From positions 1,860,001 to 1,924,000 of the forward strand of contig NZ_CP162100.1 of assembly GCF_040869035.1 (NCBI RefSeq): 64,000 nt of DNA, given 5' to 3'. Positions 17,695 to 26,555 of the stretch are shown here, piece after piece. The notes under the pieces were generated by a model that saw only the letters and a list, made by a program, of their open reading frames with translations, searched no databases and had not been told where the DNA came from. Position numbers and translations under genes: made by a program. The stretch's first letter is position 1, and every line of letters begins with the position of its first letter. The stretch is from Vibrio sp. NTOU-M3. Lineage in GTDB: Bacteria > Pseudomonadota > Gammaproteobacteria > Enterobacterales > Vibrionaceae.

Positions 17695-18747
17695 ATGTCT
17701 AGTAGAAGAGATTTCCTTAAAAAAGCAGGAGCGGTTTCGGCCGTTGGTGCGACCGCAATTGTCGGAGCTCCCGCCATCGCTAACAGCAAGAAAACCATAA
17801 AATGGCGCTTGCAAACCTATGCCGGGCCTGCCCTTGGCGAACATGTCATTAAGCCTGCCGTGGATGCGTTTAACAAAGCGGCCAATGGTGAAATGGTCAT
17901 CGAACTGTTTTACGCCGATCAACTTGTGCCAACCGGTGAGTTATTCCGAGCAATGCAACGCGGAACCATTGACGCAGTACAAAGTGACGATGACTCCATT
18001 GCCGCTCCGGTTGATGTCTCTGTATTTGGTGGCTACTTCCCATTTGCAACTCGCTACAGCCTTGATGTTCCCGTCCTGTTTGAGCAATACGGCTTAAAAG
18101 AGATCTGGCAAGAAGCCTATGGCGAAGTCAAAGGTGTGACTTGGTTGTCCGCTGGGGCGTGGGATCCATGCCACTTTGCCACCGTCAAACCGATTCGAAG
18201 CCTAGCTGACCTCAAAGGGAAACGCGTGTTTACCTTCCCAACAGCTGGCCGCTTTCTGTCTCGCTTTGGCGTTATTCCTGTGACCTTACCTTGGGAAGAC
18301 GTCGAAGTGGCGATCCAAACGGGTGAACTCGATGGCATTGCGTGGTCAGGTATCACCGAGGATTACACCGTCGGCTGGGCTGATGTGACCAAGTACTTTT
18401 TGACCAACAACATCTCTGGAGCATGGTGCGGATCGTTCTTTGCCAATAGCGAGCGCTGGAATGCACTTCCTGAACACCTGAAAACACTGTGGCGTTTATG
18501 CATGGATAGCTCACATTACTACCGACAACATTGGTATTGGGGCGGAGAAGCTAAGCTTCGTGTAGAAGGAACAAAACTTGAGTTAACCACCATTCCGGAT
18601 GACGAATGGAAAAGTGTTGAACAAGAAGCTCTGGTGTTTTGGGATGAGATTGCCAAAACCAGCCCCAGAGCGAAGCGTGTCGTCGACATCTTTAAGCAGT
18701 ATGCCGCCGATATGGAAAAAGCAGGAAAACCGTACCGCTACAGCTAA
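17695..18747 (+). CDS. TRAP substrate-binding protein (DctP family) with Tat signal
   Basis: This 350-residue protein starts behind CGGAGGA. The N-terminus SSRRDFLKKAGAVSAVGA is a clear twin-arginine export signal, so it is probably folded before export. The mature part is DctP-like: LADLKGKRVFTFP, then VTLPWEDVEVAIQTGELDGIAWSG. In the usual family motif an arginine that pairs with the ligand's carboxylate falls near this position. Here my by-eye alignment puts phenylalanine there, which suggests a ligand that is not a simple organic acid. The gene sits between the permeases and a gamma-glutamyl ligase. Confidence 0.88.
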   Translation: MSSRRDFLKKAGAVSAVGATAIVGAPAIANSKKTIKWRLQTYAGPALGEHVIKPAVDAFNKAANGEMVIELFYADQLVPTGELFRAMQRGTIDAVQSDDDSIAAPVDVSVFGGYFPFATRYSLDVPVLFEQYGLKEIWQEAYGEVKGVTWLSAGAWDPCHFATVKPIRSLADLKGKRVFTFPTAGRFLSRFGVIPVTLPWEDVEVAIQTGELDGIAWSGITEDYTVGWADVTKYFLTNNISGAWCGSFFANSERWNALPEHLKTLWRLCMDSSHYYRQHWYWGGEAKLRVEGTKLELTTIPDDEWKSVEQEALVFWDEIAKTSPRAKRVVDIFKQYAADMEKAGKPYRYS

Positions 18748-18755
18748 TAGGGAAT

Positions 18756-18776
18756 GCACCGGCATCATGCCGGTGC
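18756..18776. other. Intercistronic stem-loop
   Basis: A perfect 10-bp inverted repeat GCACCGGCAT / ATGCCGGTGC with a one-base centre lies between the dctP and GS-like genes. No T-run follows, so it is more likely an mRNA-stabilising element that raises binding-protein output than a full terminator. Confidence 0.6.
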
Positions 18777-18791
18777 CCAGAGGACAATAAA

Positions 18792-20159
18792 ATGGATGCA
18801 AGATCAGTTAAAACCATCGAAGACGCCAAAAAAATTGTTGAAGAGCGTGGCTTAAGCCATGTCAAAGTTGGTCTGTTCGATAACGATGGGATTATGCGCG
18901 GAAAGTACATGTCGAAAGACAAGTTCTTTTCTTCACTGGATAACGGCTTTGCGTTTTGCGATGTGGTTTTAGGCTGGGATGCAAAAGACCAGCTCTACGA
19001 CAACACCACCTACACCGGCTGGCACACAGGCTACCCCGACGCGCCTGTGGTGATTCTTCCAGACACCTGCCGCGATGTTTTAGATGAAGAAGGCATGCTG
19101 CTTTTTATTGCAGAATTTGATGACAAAGCGTCACTAGTATGCCCAAGAGCAACCTTGAACCGCGTATTAAAACAATATGATGATTTAGGTCTGAATGCTT
19201 TTGCTGCCTTCGAATATGAATTTTTTGTGTTCAACGAAACGCCTCACTCGGTTAGGGAAAAGCATTATCACGATCTTGAGCCAATTACACCCGACTGGTT
19301 CGGCTATTCCATGATCCGAAACTCGACGTACCTAGAGCTCTATCAACAACTGTTAGACTTAAGCCAGACCATGGACTTCCCCATCGAAGGGATCCACTCT
19401 GAGACCGGCCCCGGTGTGATTGAAGCGGCACTATCGGTAGACTCGGCAATGAACGCGTCAGATAAAGCGGCCCTTTTCAAAACCTACACAAAGGTACTGG
19501 CCCAACGAAATGATTTGATGGCGACCTTTATGGCGAAATGGAGTAATGACTATCCCGGCCAAAGCGGCCACATTCATATTTCGCTGCAAAACAAAGATGG
19601 CAGCTCTGCTTTCTACGATCCGAATGGTCAACACAATATGAGTGCGCTTCAACGTCACTTTGTTGCAGGATTACAGCGCTTAATGCCCGATTTCTTATGC
19701 ATGGTAGCTCCAACCGTCAATAGTTATCGACGCATGATCCCGGGCTTCTGGGCTCCTACACATGCCACTTGGGCAGTTGAAAACCGCACGACGTCACTTC
19801 GCGTGATCCCCGGCTCTGCCAAAAGCCAACGTGTGGAATATCGCATCGGGGCGGCTGACGGGAATCCGTATCTCGCACTCGCTGCCGCGCTGGCCAGTGG
19901 CTTGTGCGGCATCATCAACAAATGGGAGCCGGGCGAACCTATTGTAGGTAACGCTTACGACCAAGAGATTCCTGAAGAACTAAAACTTCCACCTACATTA
20001 TGGGATGCAGCTCAACGGCTAAAAGCCTCTTCACATGCCAGAGAAGTCTTAGGTGATGAATTCGTCGACCACTTTGCAGCCAGCCGTGAATGGGAAGAAC
20101 GAGAGTTTAGAAAAGCTGTGACCGACTGGGAGCTGAAACGCTACTTCGAAATCATCTGA
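18792..20159 (+). CDS. Glutamine-synthetase-like gamma-glutamylamide synthetase
   Basis: This 455-residue protein belongs to the type I GS fold but resembles PuuA/IpuC/GlnA4-like ligases rather than GlnA. Metal and substrate residues are in place: FEYEFFVF (Glu141, Glu143), HSETGPGVIEAAL (Glu204, Glu211), GQSGHIHISL (His260), PGFWAPTHATWAVENRT, and RVEYRIGAADGNPY (Glu349, Arg351). The adenylylation tyrosine motif of GlnA is not evident. It would join glutamate to an amine using ATP, protecting the amine during oxidation. Neighbouring ALDH, ADH and amidotransferase genes support a PuuA-like role. RBS AGAGGA lies about 9 bp before the ATG. Confidence 0.86.
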   Translation: MDARSVKTIEDAKKIVEERGLSHVKVGLFDNDGIMRGKYMSKDKFFSSLDNGFAFCDVVLGWDAKDQLYDNTTYTGWHTGYPDAPVVILPDTCRDVLDEEGMLLFIAEFDDKASLVCPRATLNRVLKQYDDLGLNAFAAFEYEFFVFNETPHSVREKHYHDLEPITPDWFGYSMIRNSTYLELYQQLLDLSQTMDFPIEGIHSETGPGVIEAALSVDSAMNASDKAALFKTYTKVLAQRNDLMATFMAKWSNDYPGQSGHIHISLQNKDGSSAFYDPNGQHNMSALQRHFVAGLQRLMPDFLCMVAPTVNSYRRMIPGFWAPTHATWAVENRTTSLRVIPGSAKSQRVEYRIGAADGNPYLALAAALASGLCGIINKWEPGEPIVGNAYDQEIPEELKLPPTLWDAAQRLKASSHAREVLGDEFVDHFAASREWEEREFRKAVTDWELKRYFEII

Positions 20160-20190
20160 TCAATGACACGACTGAATAGGTTAAAAACGC

Positions 20191-21582
20191 ATGGAACAAA
20201 ATACCCTATCGCCAATCGACAATAAGGTCTGTGTAACACGCCCGCTAGCCACTGCCGAGCAGATTGAAGCCACCGTGAGCACAGCATCATTAAGTCAAAA
20301 GCAGTGGCGAAATTTACCGCTGGATACACGCAAAGCCATTTGCACACAAGCAATTGAAAACTTTGTCGCTCAAAAAGAGCAGATTGCTCAAGAGATCACA
20401 ATGATGATGGGCAGGCCCATTAGCTACACCCAAGGGGAAGTCCATGGTGTCGCAGAGCGAGCCCTTTCGATGATTGAGCAAGCTGAAGCCGCTCTTGCTG
20501 ATATTCAATTGCCGCAAAAATCCGGCTTCCAGCGCCACATCAAACGGGTCCCTGTTGGCACTGTATTGGTTATCGCACCGTGGAACTACCCCTACTTAAC
20601 AGCGATCAATGCAGTAATTCCAGCCTTATTGGCGGGCAATAGTGTGGTGCTTAAGCATTCAGCACAAACCCCATTATGTGCAGAACGTTTAGTTGAAGCC
20701 TTTAAAAATACGGGAATTCCAAACGGTGTGTTTCAATATCTGCACACCGATCATCCTTCAACGGAAAAACTGATCCAACACCCGAAAATCAACTACGTTG
20801 CCTTTACTGGCTCTGTAGCAGGTGGAGCGATGGTTGAACGAAATGCGGCAGGCCGTTTCATCGGTGTTGGCTTGGAGCTGGGTGGCAAAGACCCAGCCTA
20901 TGTACGCCAAGATGCAAACCTTGAACACGCGGTCGCCACGTTGGTTGATGGCGCATTTTTCAATTCAGGACAATCTTGTTGCGGCATCGAGCGAATTTAT
21001 GTTCATCAATCTATCCATGACGAGTTTGTGCAAAAAGCGGTAACGCTAGCTAAGCAGTATAAACTTGGTAACCCAACCGACAGTCACATCACTCTGGGTC
21101 CACTGGTTCGTACTGAAGCGGCTGATTTTGTGAGAGAGCAAATTGCAGAAGCGATCAGTCAGGGTGCCGAGCCCCATATTGATGAAGCTTTATTTCCAGC
21201 CAGTGCGATTGGTACGCCTTATCTCGCACCGCAAATCCTAACTCAGGTGAACCATTCAATGCGTGTAATGACGGAGGAATCCTTCGGCCCTGTCGTTGGT
21301 ATTCAAGCGGTCGCCGATGATGATGAAGCCATCCGATTAATGAACGATTCAGAATTTGGCCTCACCGCTTCTATTTTTACCTCTGATGAAGCACTTGGTG
21401 TGAAACTGGGAGAACAAGTCGAAACCGGCACCTTTTTTGTCAATCGCTGTGACTATCTCGACCCAGAGCTGGCATGGACCGGAATTAAAAACTCTGGCAG
21501 AGGCTGCACGCTTTCTCAGATCGGCTTTGACATGTTAACCCGTCCAAAATCATTCCATATTAAAACATTGGGAGAAGGCTGA
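20191..21582 (+). CDS. NAD(P)+-dependent aldehyde dehydrogenase
   Basis: This 463-residue ALDH has catalytic Cys263 in FFNSGQSCCGIERIYV, general base Glu229 in GVGLELGGKDPAY, and oxyanion Asn132 in VIAPWNYPYLTAIN. The C-terminal TEESFGPVVGIQAVADDDEA motif is standard. In this operon it is placed to oxidise a gamma-glutamyl-amino-aldehyde to the acid, as PuuC does in the putrescine pathway. It ends on the TGATG overlap with the next gene. Confidence 0.92.
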   Translation: MEQNTLSPIDNKVCVTRPLATAEQIEATVSTASLSQKQWRNLPLDTRKAICTQAIENFVAQKEQIAQEITMMMGRPISYTQGEVHGVAERALSMIEQAEAALADIQLPQKSGFQRHIKRVPVGTVLVIAPWNYPYLTAINAVIPALLAGNSVVLKHSAQTPLCAERLVEAFKNTGIPNGVFQYLHTDHPSTEKLIQHPKINYVAFTGSVAGGAMVERNAAGRFIGVGLELGGKDPAYVRQDANLEHAVATLVDGAFFNSGQSCCGIERIYVHQSIHDEFVQKAVTLAKQYKLGNPTDSHITLGPLVRTEAADFVREQIAEAISQGAEPHIDEALFPASAIGTPYLAPQILTQVNHSMRVMTEESFGPVVGIQAVADDDEAIRLMNDSEFGLTASIFTSDEALGVKLGEQVETGTFFVNRCDYLDPELAWTGIKNSGRGCTLSQIGFDMLTRPKSFHIKTLGEG

Positions 21583-22748
21583 TGACTTTCACAAACTGGA
21601 ACTATCCCACGTCAATCAGTGTCGGCGAAGGCGTATTAGATGCGCTGCCTGAGCATTGTAAAAGGCTCAATATGCATGCACCTTTGCTGGTCACAGACCC
21701 GTTTCTAGCCGGACTCGACATCGTGACTAACCTCGTCACGCAATGTCAGCAGCAAGATATCAAGATACAGGTTTTTTCCGACATTCAAGGCAACCCAACC
21801 GATACCAATATCAATCACGGAATCGATGCCTACAATGCCAACGCTCATGATGGCATCATCGCTTTTGGTGGTGGTTCGAGTTTGGATGCCGCCAAAGCCA
21901 TTGCTTTATGCGCTTGCCAAACTCTACCTCTTTGGAATTTTGAAGATGTTGGTGACAATTGGGCACAAGCTGACGAGTCAAAAATTGTCCCGGTGATCGC
22001 GATTCCAACCACCGCAGGAACGGGGTCTGAAGTTGGTCGAGCGTCGGTGATTACGGATGCAACTACCCACGTTAAAAAAATTATTTTCCATCCGAAAATG
22101 ATGCCAGTACAAGTACTCTTAGACCCGCTTGTTACCATTGGACTACCGGCTCACATCACAGCGGCAACGGGAATGGATGCACTGTCCCATAGCTTGGAAG
22201 CTTATTGTGCGCCGAGTTATCACCCAATGGCAGATGGCATCGCGATCGAGTCAATGAAGCTGATAAAACACTTCTTATACCCCGCCTTTCTTGACGGTAA
22301 CGACATCAACGCTCGTACTCAGCTACTGGTCGCATCAAGCATGGGCGCTACCGCCTTTCAAAAGGGACTGGGAGCGATGCACGCGCTGGCTCATACACTA
22401 GGGGGGCTGTACGACAAACATCATGGCTTACTCAACGCCATTTTGATGCCCTATGTACTGGAGGCCAATCGCTCAGAGATTGAAGACAAAATGGTGGTGC
22501 TCGCCAGAGCGTTATCACTTCAGTCACCGGGGTTTGAAGCGGTTCATCAGTGGGTCCTAAGCATGCGAGAAATCCTAGATATTCCTCACACACTTACCGA
22601 AATAGGAATTAACGCCGATGAGGCTAAAAAAGTAGGTGAGCTCGCGGTACTAGACGCGGCGGCAGGTGGTAATCCAATACCGTTTACGGCGGAAGAGTAC
22701 ACGCAACTGTTTATGTATGCACTGACAGGTCAAAAATCACAACAATAA
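21582..22748 (+). CDS. Iron-containing (type III) alcohol dehydrogenase
   Basis: This 388-residue protein carries the group III ADH motifs. They are GIIAFGGGSSLDAAKAIAL (nucleotide binding, near residue 93), IPTTAGTGSEVGRASVI, and the metal-binding histidines in MDALSHSLEAYCAP and MHALAHTLGGLYDKHHGLLNA. It overlaps the ALDH stop by one base (TGATG). Having an ADH where the Puu pathway has the flavin oxidase PuuB suggests that the glutamylated substrate carries an alcohol group, which this enzyme would oxidise to an aldehyde for the neighbouring ALDH. Confidence 0.92.
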   Translation: MTFTNWNYPTSISVGEGVLDALPEHCKRLNMHAPLLVTDPFLAGLDIVTNLVTQCQQQDIKIQVFSDIQGNPTDTNINHGIDAYNANAHDGIIAFGGGSSLDAAKAIALCACQTLPLWNFEDVGDNWAQADESKIVPVIAIPTTAGTGSEVGRASVITDATTHVKKIIFHPKMMPVQVLLDPLVTIGLPAHITAATGMDALSHSLEAYCAPSYHPMADGIAIESMKLIKHFLYPAFLDGNDINARTQLLVASSMGATAFQKGLGAMHALAHTLGGLYDKHHGLLNAILMPYVLEANRSEIEDKMVVLARALSLQSPGFEAVHQWVLSMREILDIPHTLTEIGINADEAKKVGELAVLDAAAGGNPIPFTAEEYTQLFMYALTGQKSQQ

Positions 22749-22763
22749 TAAATGGTGATGGCA

Positions 22764-23480
22764 ATGAAAATTGGCGTATTAATCTGCGACAACGTAAATC
22801 CGGCATTAGAAGGCGAATATGGTAGCTATAAAGACATGTTCCAGAAACTATTGCACGCTGTAGATAACCAGCTCAATTTACGGTTTTATTGGGTCAATAA
22901 GCGAGAGTTTCCAACTGATATTCATGAATGTGATGCTTATATCACGTCTGGCAGTAAGTCCAGCGTACTGGATAGCGAACAATGGATAAATGAACTGGAG
23001 CAGTTAATTCGCCAGATTTATCATGCGCATATTCCCTTCATCGGGATCTGCTTTGGTCATCAAATGTTAGCAAAAGCCCTCGGAGGAATGGTTGCAAAAG
23101 CACAAGTTGGTTGGGGTGTTGGCGCTGCTACCACCCCAATCCTCACACCGAAAACATGGATGGTGCCGTTTCAAACACAGGTCAACTTACTGGTTAGCCA
23201 CCAAGATCAAGTGCTCTCATTGCCAGAAGACGGAGTGGTATTAGCAGGAAATGACTTTTGTCCTATATCAATGATGCAAGTCGGTTCAAAGGCGTTGGGT
23301 ATTCAAGCCCATCCTGAATTTTGCGCCCCCTACTCCAAAGCATTGATTGAGGTAAGGAAAGACGCCATTCCATTAGCTGTTCAAGCCAAAGGCGTAACCT
23401 CGTTGAAACTGCCCACCGACGGGTTATTGGTCACCCAGTGGATGTTGAACTTCATCAATGAGGCCAAAAAAACACCATGA
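22764..23480 (+). CDS. Class I glutamine amidotransferase-like hydrolase
   Basis: The preferred start is ATG 22764 (MKIGVLICDN; 238 residues), though ATG 22752 is also possible. The catalytic cysteine lies in FIGICFGHQMLAKALGG near residue 90, and the His-Glu pair in GIQAHPEF near residue 178, giving a complete Cys-His-Glu triad. Without a synthetase partner, such domains often act as gamma-glutamyl hydrolases. In last position of this operon it would fill PuuD's role, removing glutamate from the oxidised product. The exact subfamily (GATase versus peptidase C26) cannot be decided by eye. Confidence 0.86.
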   Translation: MKIGVLICDNVNPALEGEYGSYKDMFQKLLHAVDNQLNLRFYWVNKREFPTDIHECDAYITSGSKSSVLDSEQWINELEQLIRQIYHAHIPFIGICFGHQMLAKALGGMVAKAQVGWGVGAATTPILTPKTWMVPFQTQVNLLVSHQDQVLSLPEDGVVLAGNDFCPISMMQVGSKALGIQAHPEFCAPYSKALIEVRKDAIPLAVQAKGVTSLKLPTDGLLVTQWMLNFINEAKKTP

Positions 23481-23642
23481 TGTTACCCTCGCGCAGCTTT
23501 ATCGCAGATAAGAATCACAAAAACAGCCAATACAAAAATGGGGCTTTGAGATAGATTTATCAGCAATGTGGATACCTCATCACGCTTTGGTCAGGTATGA
23601 TAAATGCCGATGTCCCTGTTGTTGAATGAATCCACACTCCCA

Positions 23643-25379
23643 ATGTACACCTTACGCCCCTATCAAGCCGACTCAGTCAAAGCGGTTATCCATTACTTTC
23701 GTAAACACACTACGCCAGCGGTGATTGTTCTGCCAACGGGTGCGGGAAAAAGTCTGGTTATCGCCGAGTTAGCAAGGCTTGCTAAAGGACGCGTATTGGT
23801 GTTGGCTCATGTAAAAGAGCTTGTGGAACAAAACCATGCGAAGTATGAAGGCTATGGATTAACGGGCGCGATTTTTTCCGCCGGACTTGGCCGAAAAGAG
23901 ACCGACCAACAAGTGGTGTTTGCCTCTGTACAATCGGTCGTTCGTAACCTCGATGCCTTCAAGAACCAATTTTCCTTATTGGTTATTGACGAATGTCACC
24001 GCGTCCCGGACGAAAAAAACAGCAGCTACCAAAAAGTCATCAGCCATTTAAGCGAGCTCAACCCCGGAATGAAGGTTTTGGGCCTGACTGCAACGCCCTA
24101 TCGTCTTGGCATGGGCTGGATTTACCAATACCACACACGTGGGTTAGTTCGCTCTGAAGACACTCGATTTTTCCGAGACTGTATTTTTGAACTGCCGATT
24201 CGCTACTTACTTGATGAAGGCTTCCTTACCCCAGCAAAAATGATGGATGCTCCAGTGTTGAGTTATGACTTCTCACAACTCAAGCCAGCAAGTACAGGAC
24301 GCTATAAAGAAGCGGAACTGGATATGGTGATCGACCAAGCCAAGCGTGCCACCCCTCAAATTGTTGAGCAGATCATCCACCTTGCGAAAGACAAACAAGG
24401 CATTATGGTATTCGCCGCAACCGTACGCCATGCTCAAGAGATATTTGGCCTGTTGCCTGTGGGAGAAACTGCCTTAGTTATTGGCGATACGCCGACCCTA
24501 GAACGTGATGACATCATCTCTCGCTTTAAAAACCGCGAGATCAAATTCCTTGTCAACGTCTCGGTTTTAACGACGGGGTTCGATGCGCCACACGTAGATT
24601 TGATCGCAATACTCCGTCCGACGGAGTCGATCAGTTTGTATCAACAAATTGTCGGACGCGGTTTACGACTTTCTCCCGGGAAAACGGAATGCTTGGTGCT
24701 TGATTACGCAGGCAACAGCTATGATTTATACCAACCTGAAGTGGGCGACCCAAAACCTGACTCAGACAGTGAAATCATTACTATTCCCTGCCCTGCTTGC
24801 GGGTTTAATAATAACTTCTGGGGAAAATTAGATTCGAACGGTTTCTTACTGGAACATTTTGGCCGCCGTTGCCAGGGCTTTTTTACCGATGAAGAAACCG
24901 GCGAGCGAGAGCACTGTGGCTATCGCTTCAGAGCGAAATATTGCGGCGAATGTGGTGCTGACAATGACATTGCCGCTCGTATATGTCATGATTGTGACGC
25001 CACACTTGTTGACCCAGATAAAAAGCTTAAGGAAGCGTTAAACCTTAAAGACGCACTGGTATTTGAGTGCCTAGAAATGGATTTAAACGTGCATAAAGAC
25101 CAAAATGGCAAGTCACAGCTCAAAGTGACTTACATCGGCGATAATCAAGCCCAAGTCCATGAGTTCTGGCCTCTGACGACAAAAAAACAGAAACAGACCT
25201 TCAAAGATCAGTTTGTCCGCCCTCACCTTGCTGATAAACATCGTCCTTTCGAAGAAGCCTCGCCAACCAAGGTGGTCTCCCACCAGCATCGCTTTCGTCC
25301 ACCTCAATTTGTCATTGCCAGAAAGGTCGGACGATTTTGGAAAATGCGCGATAAAATCTTTGAAGACGAGCTACGTTAA
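23643..25379 (+). CDS. radD: DNA-repair helicase RadD (YejH)
   Basis: This superfamily 2 protein is close to E. coli RadD along its whole length. Walker A is VIVLPTGAGKSLVIAELARL near residue 30, the DEAH-like box is LLVIDECHRV, motif III LGLTATPYRLG and motif VI QQIVGRGLRLSPGK. The C-terminal zinc ribbon has paired cysteines (CPACGFNN, YCGECGADNDIAARICHDCD). I chose ATG 23643 (MYTLRPYQ, 578 residues) by comparison with E. coli; ATGs at 23604 and 23610 are alternatives and an AGGT lies before the first. RadD acts in double-strand break repair together with SSB and RecA. Confidence 0.93.
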   Translation: MYTLRPYQADSVKAVIHYFRKHTTPAVIVLPTGAGKSLVIAELARLAKGRVLVLAHVKELVEQNHAKYEGYGLTGAIFSAGLGRKETDQQVVFASVQSVVRNLDAFKNQFSLLVIDECHRVPDEKNSSYQKVISHLSELNPGMKVLGLTATPYRLGMGWIYQYHTRGLVRSEDTRFFRDCIFELPIRYLLDEGFLTPAKMMDAPVLSYDFSQLKPASTGRYKEAELDMVIDQAKRATPQIVEQIIHLAKDKQGIMVFAATVRHAQEIFGLLPVGETALVIGDTPTLERDDIISRFKNREIKFLVNVSVLTTGFDAPHVDLIAILRPTESISLYQQIVGRGLRLSPGKTECLVLDYAGNSYDLYQPEVGDPKPDSDSEIITIPCPACGFNNNFWGKLDSNGFLLEHFGRRCQGFFTDEETGEREHCGYRFRAKYCGECGADNDIAARICHDCDATLVDPDKKLKEALNLKDALVFECLEMDLNVHKDQNGKSQLKVTYIGDNQAQVHEFWPLTTKKQKQTFKDQFVRPHLADKHRPFEEASPTKVVSHQHRFRPPQFVIARKVGRFWKMRDKIFEDELR

Positions 25380-25424
25380 TTTTTGAGGCCTAAGTGAAGC
25401 AGACCCTAGCAATTAATAGGCACC

Positions 25425-25458
25425 GTTCACTTTCTATTCATTCTCGTTCATTTATACT
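25425..25458 (+). promoter_or_regulatory. Direct-repeat (PhoP-type) box and -10 of the PepSY-phoPQ operon
   Basis: Three related hexamers, GTTCAC (25425), ATTCAT (25436) and GTTCAT (25446), are spaced 11 and 10 bp apart. They are followed by a -10-like TATACT (25453-25458), and no good -35 is seen. Hexamers at one-turn spacing are how OmpR/PhoP-family regulators bind, so autoregulation by the PhoP-like protein is likely. Confidence 0.5.
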
Positions 25459-25487
25459 CAGAGTGTCTTTCCCCTGAAGGTATCAAT

Positions 25488-25886
25488 ATGCTGATTAACA
25501 AGGTAAAAAGTATTGTGTCTCTGCTACTCATTGGGCTTATCGCTTCACCGGTGTTTGCCGAGCCACAACATCAGCCAGACGGTCACGAGCTGGTGCAAGA
25601 TGCCTATAAATCAGGAACTCGCGTGGAGATCGATGAAGATCAAGACGAAGTGTATCAAGCCGTGCAAAGTGGCTTGATTAAACCGTTTTCTGAACTCTAC
25701 GCCACCATCGACCAAGAGCTTAATGGCCGCCTTATTAAGGTCGAGTTGGATGAAGACGATGATGAATGGGTCTATGAACTTAAACTAGTGCATGACAACA
25801 ACGTCATTAAAGTGGAATACAATGCTGCCACGTTAGAAATGATCGAAATTAAAGGCCGTAACCTTCGCAACGTAATCAAAAAATAG
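25488..25886 (+). CDS. PepSY-domain periplasmic protein
   Basis: This 132-residue, strongly acidic protein has a signal peptide (SLLLIGLIASPVFA, cleavage before EPQ). It contains a single PepSY domain: KPFSELYATIDQELNGRLIKV, then VYELKLVHDNNVIKVEYNAATLE. It lies 9 bp before the response regulator gene. Small PepSY proteins often accompany two-component systems and may sense or modulate an envelope signal. The exact role is unknown. Confidence 0.85.
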   Translation: MLINKVKSIVSLLLIGLIASPVFAEPQHQPDGHELVQDAYKSGTRVEIDEDQDEVYQAVQSGLIKPFSELYATIDQELNGRLIKVELDEDDDEWVYELKLVHDNNVIKVEYNAATLEMIEIKGRNLRNVIKK

Positions 25887-25895
25887 AGAATAATA

Positions 25896-26555
25896 ATGAA
25901 AATACTCGTAGTAGAAGATGACCCTCGCCTAGGGGAACAAATTTGTGAAACATTGGAGCAAGCAGGCTGGGTTCCAGAGTTATCGCAGGATGGTATCGAC
26001 GCACTCTATCGCGCTACCTCTGAAGAATGGGACGTCATTGTGCTTGATTTAGGCCTACCAAAACTCGATGGCCTCACCGTACTAAAAAGTATCCGAGACG
26101 AAAACATCAATACTCCGGTCATCATACTCAGCGCTCGCGAGACCTTAACTCAACGCGTTGAGGGCTTAAATGCTGGTGCCGATGATTATCTAACTAAGCC
26201 CTTTGAAGTGGTTGAACTTATTGCCCGCATTCGCGCCCAACTGCGCCGAGCATCAGGCAATGCATCTCCTATCATGCAAATTGGCGATTTAAGCCTTGAT
26301 ACCCGCAGCTCGAAAGTGATGTGGCAAGGACAAGCCATTAGCCTGACGGCTCTGGAATATAAGGTCGTTGCCTACTTTATGCATAACCCTGAAAAGGTCA
26401 TTTCCCGAACCGAACTGGTAGAACACATCTATAAACAGGATTTCGACCGCGATTCCAATACTATCGAAGTATTTATTGGCCGCATTCGTAAGAAAATCGC
26501 CCCGAAAATCATCAAGACAGTGCGTGGTTTAGGGTACCAACTCAATGCAAATTAA
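25896..26555 (+). CDS. PhoP-like OmpR-family response regulator
   Basis: This 219-residue regulator has a receiver domain with acidic pocket (VVEDDPRLGE), phospho-acceptor aspartate in VIVLDLGLPKLDG near residue 51, and conserved lysine in DDYLTKPFE. A winged-helix DNA-binding domain follows, ending TVRGLGYQLN. It overlaps the kinase gene by 11 bp. Similarity of both partners to PhoP/PhoQ is strong by eye. Related vibrio pairs have been given other names, so no symbol is asserted. Confidence 0.9.
   Translation: MKILVVEDDPRLGEQICETLEQAGWVPELSQDGIDALYRATSEEWDVIVLDLGLPKLDGLTVLKSIRDENINTPVIILSARETLTQRVEGLNAGADDYLTKPFEVVELIARIRAQLRRASGNASPIMQIGDLSLDTRSSKVMWQGQAISLTALEYKVVAYFMHNPEKVISRTELVEHIYKQDFDRDSNTIEVFIGRIRKKIAPKIIKTVRGLGYQLNAN

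Noticed and set aside
22764..23480. Amidotransferase gene as a GMP synthase or anthranilate synthase subunit
   Set aside because: No synthetase partner is adjacent, and operon context fits a gamma-glutamyl hydrolase better.
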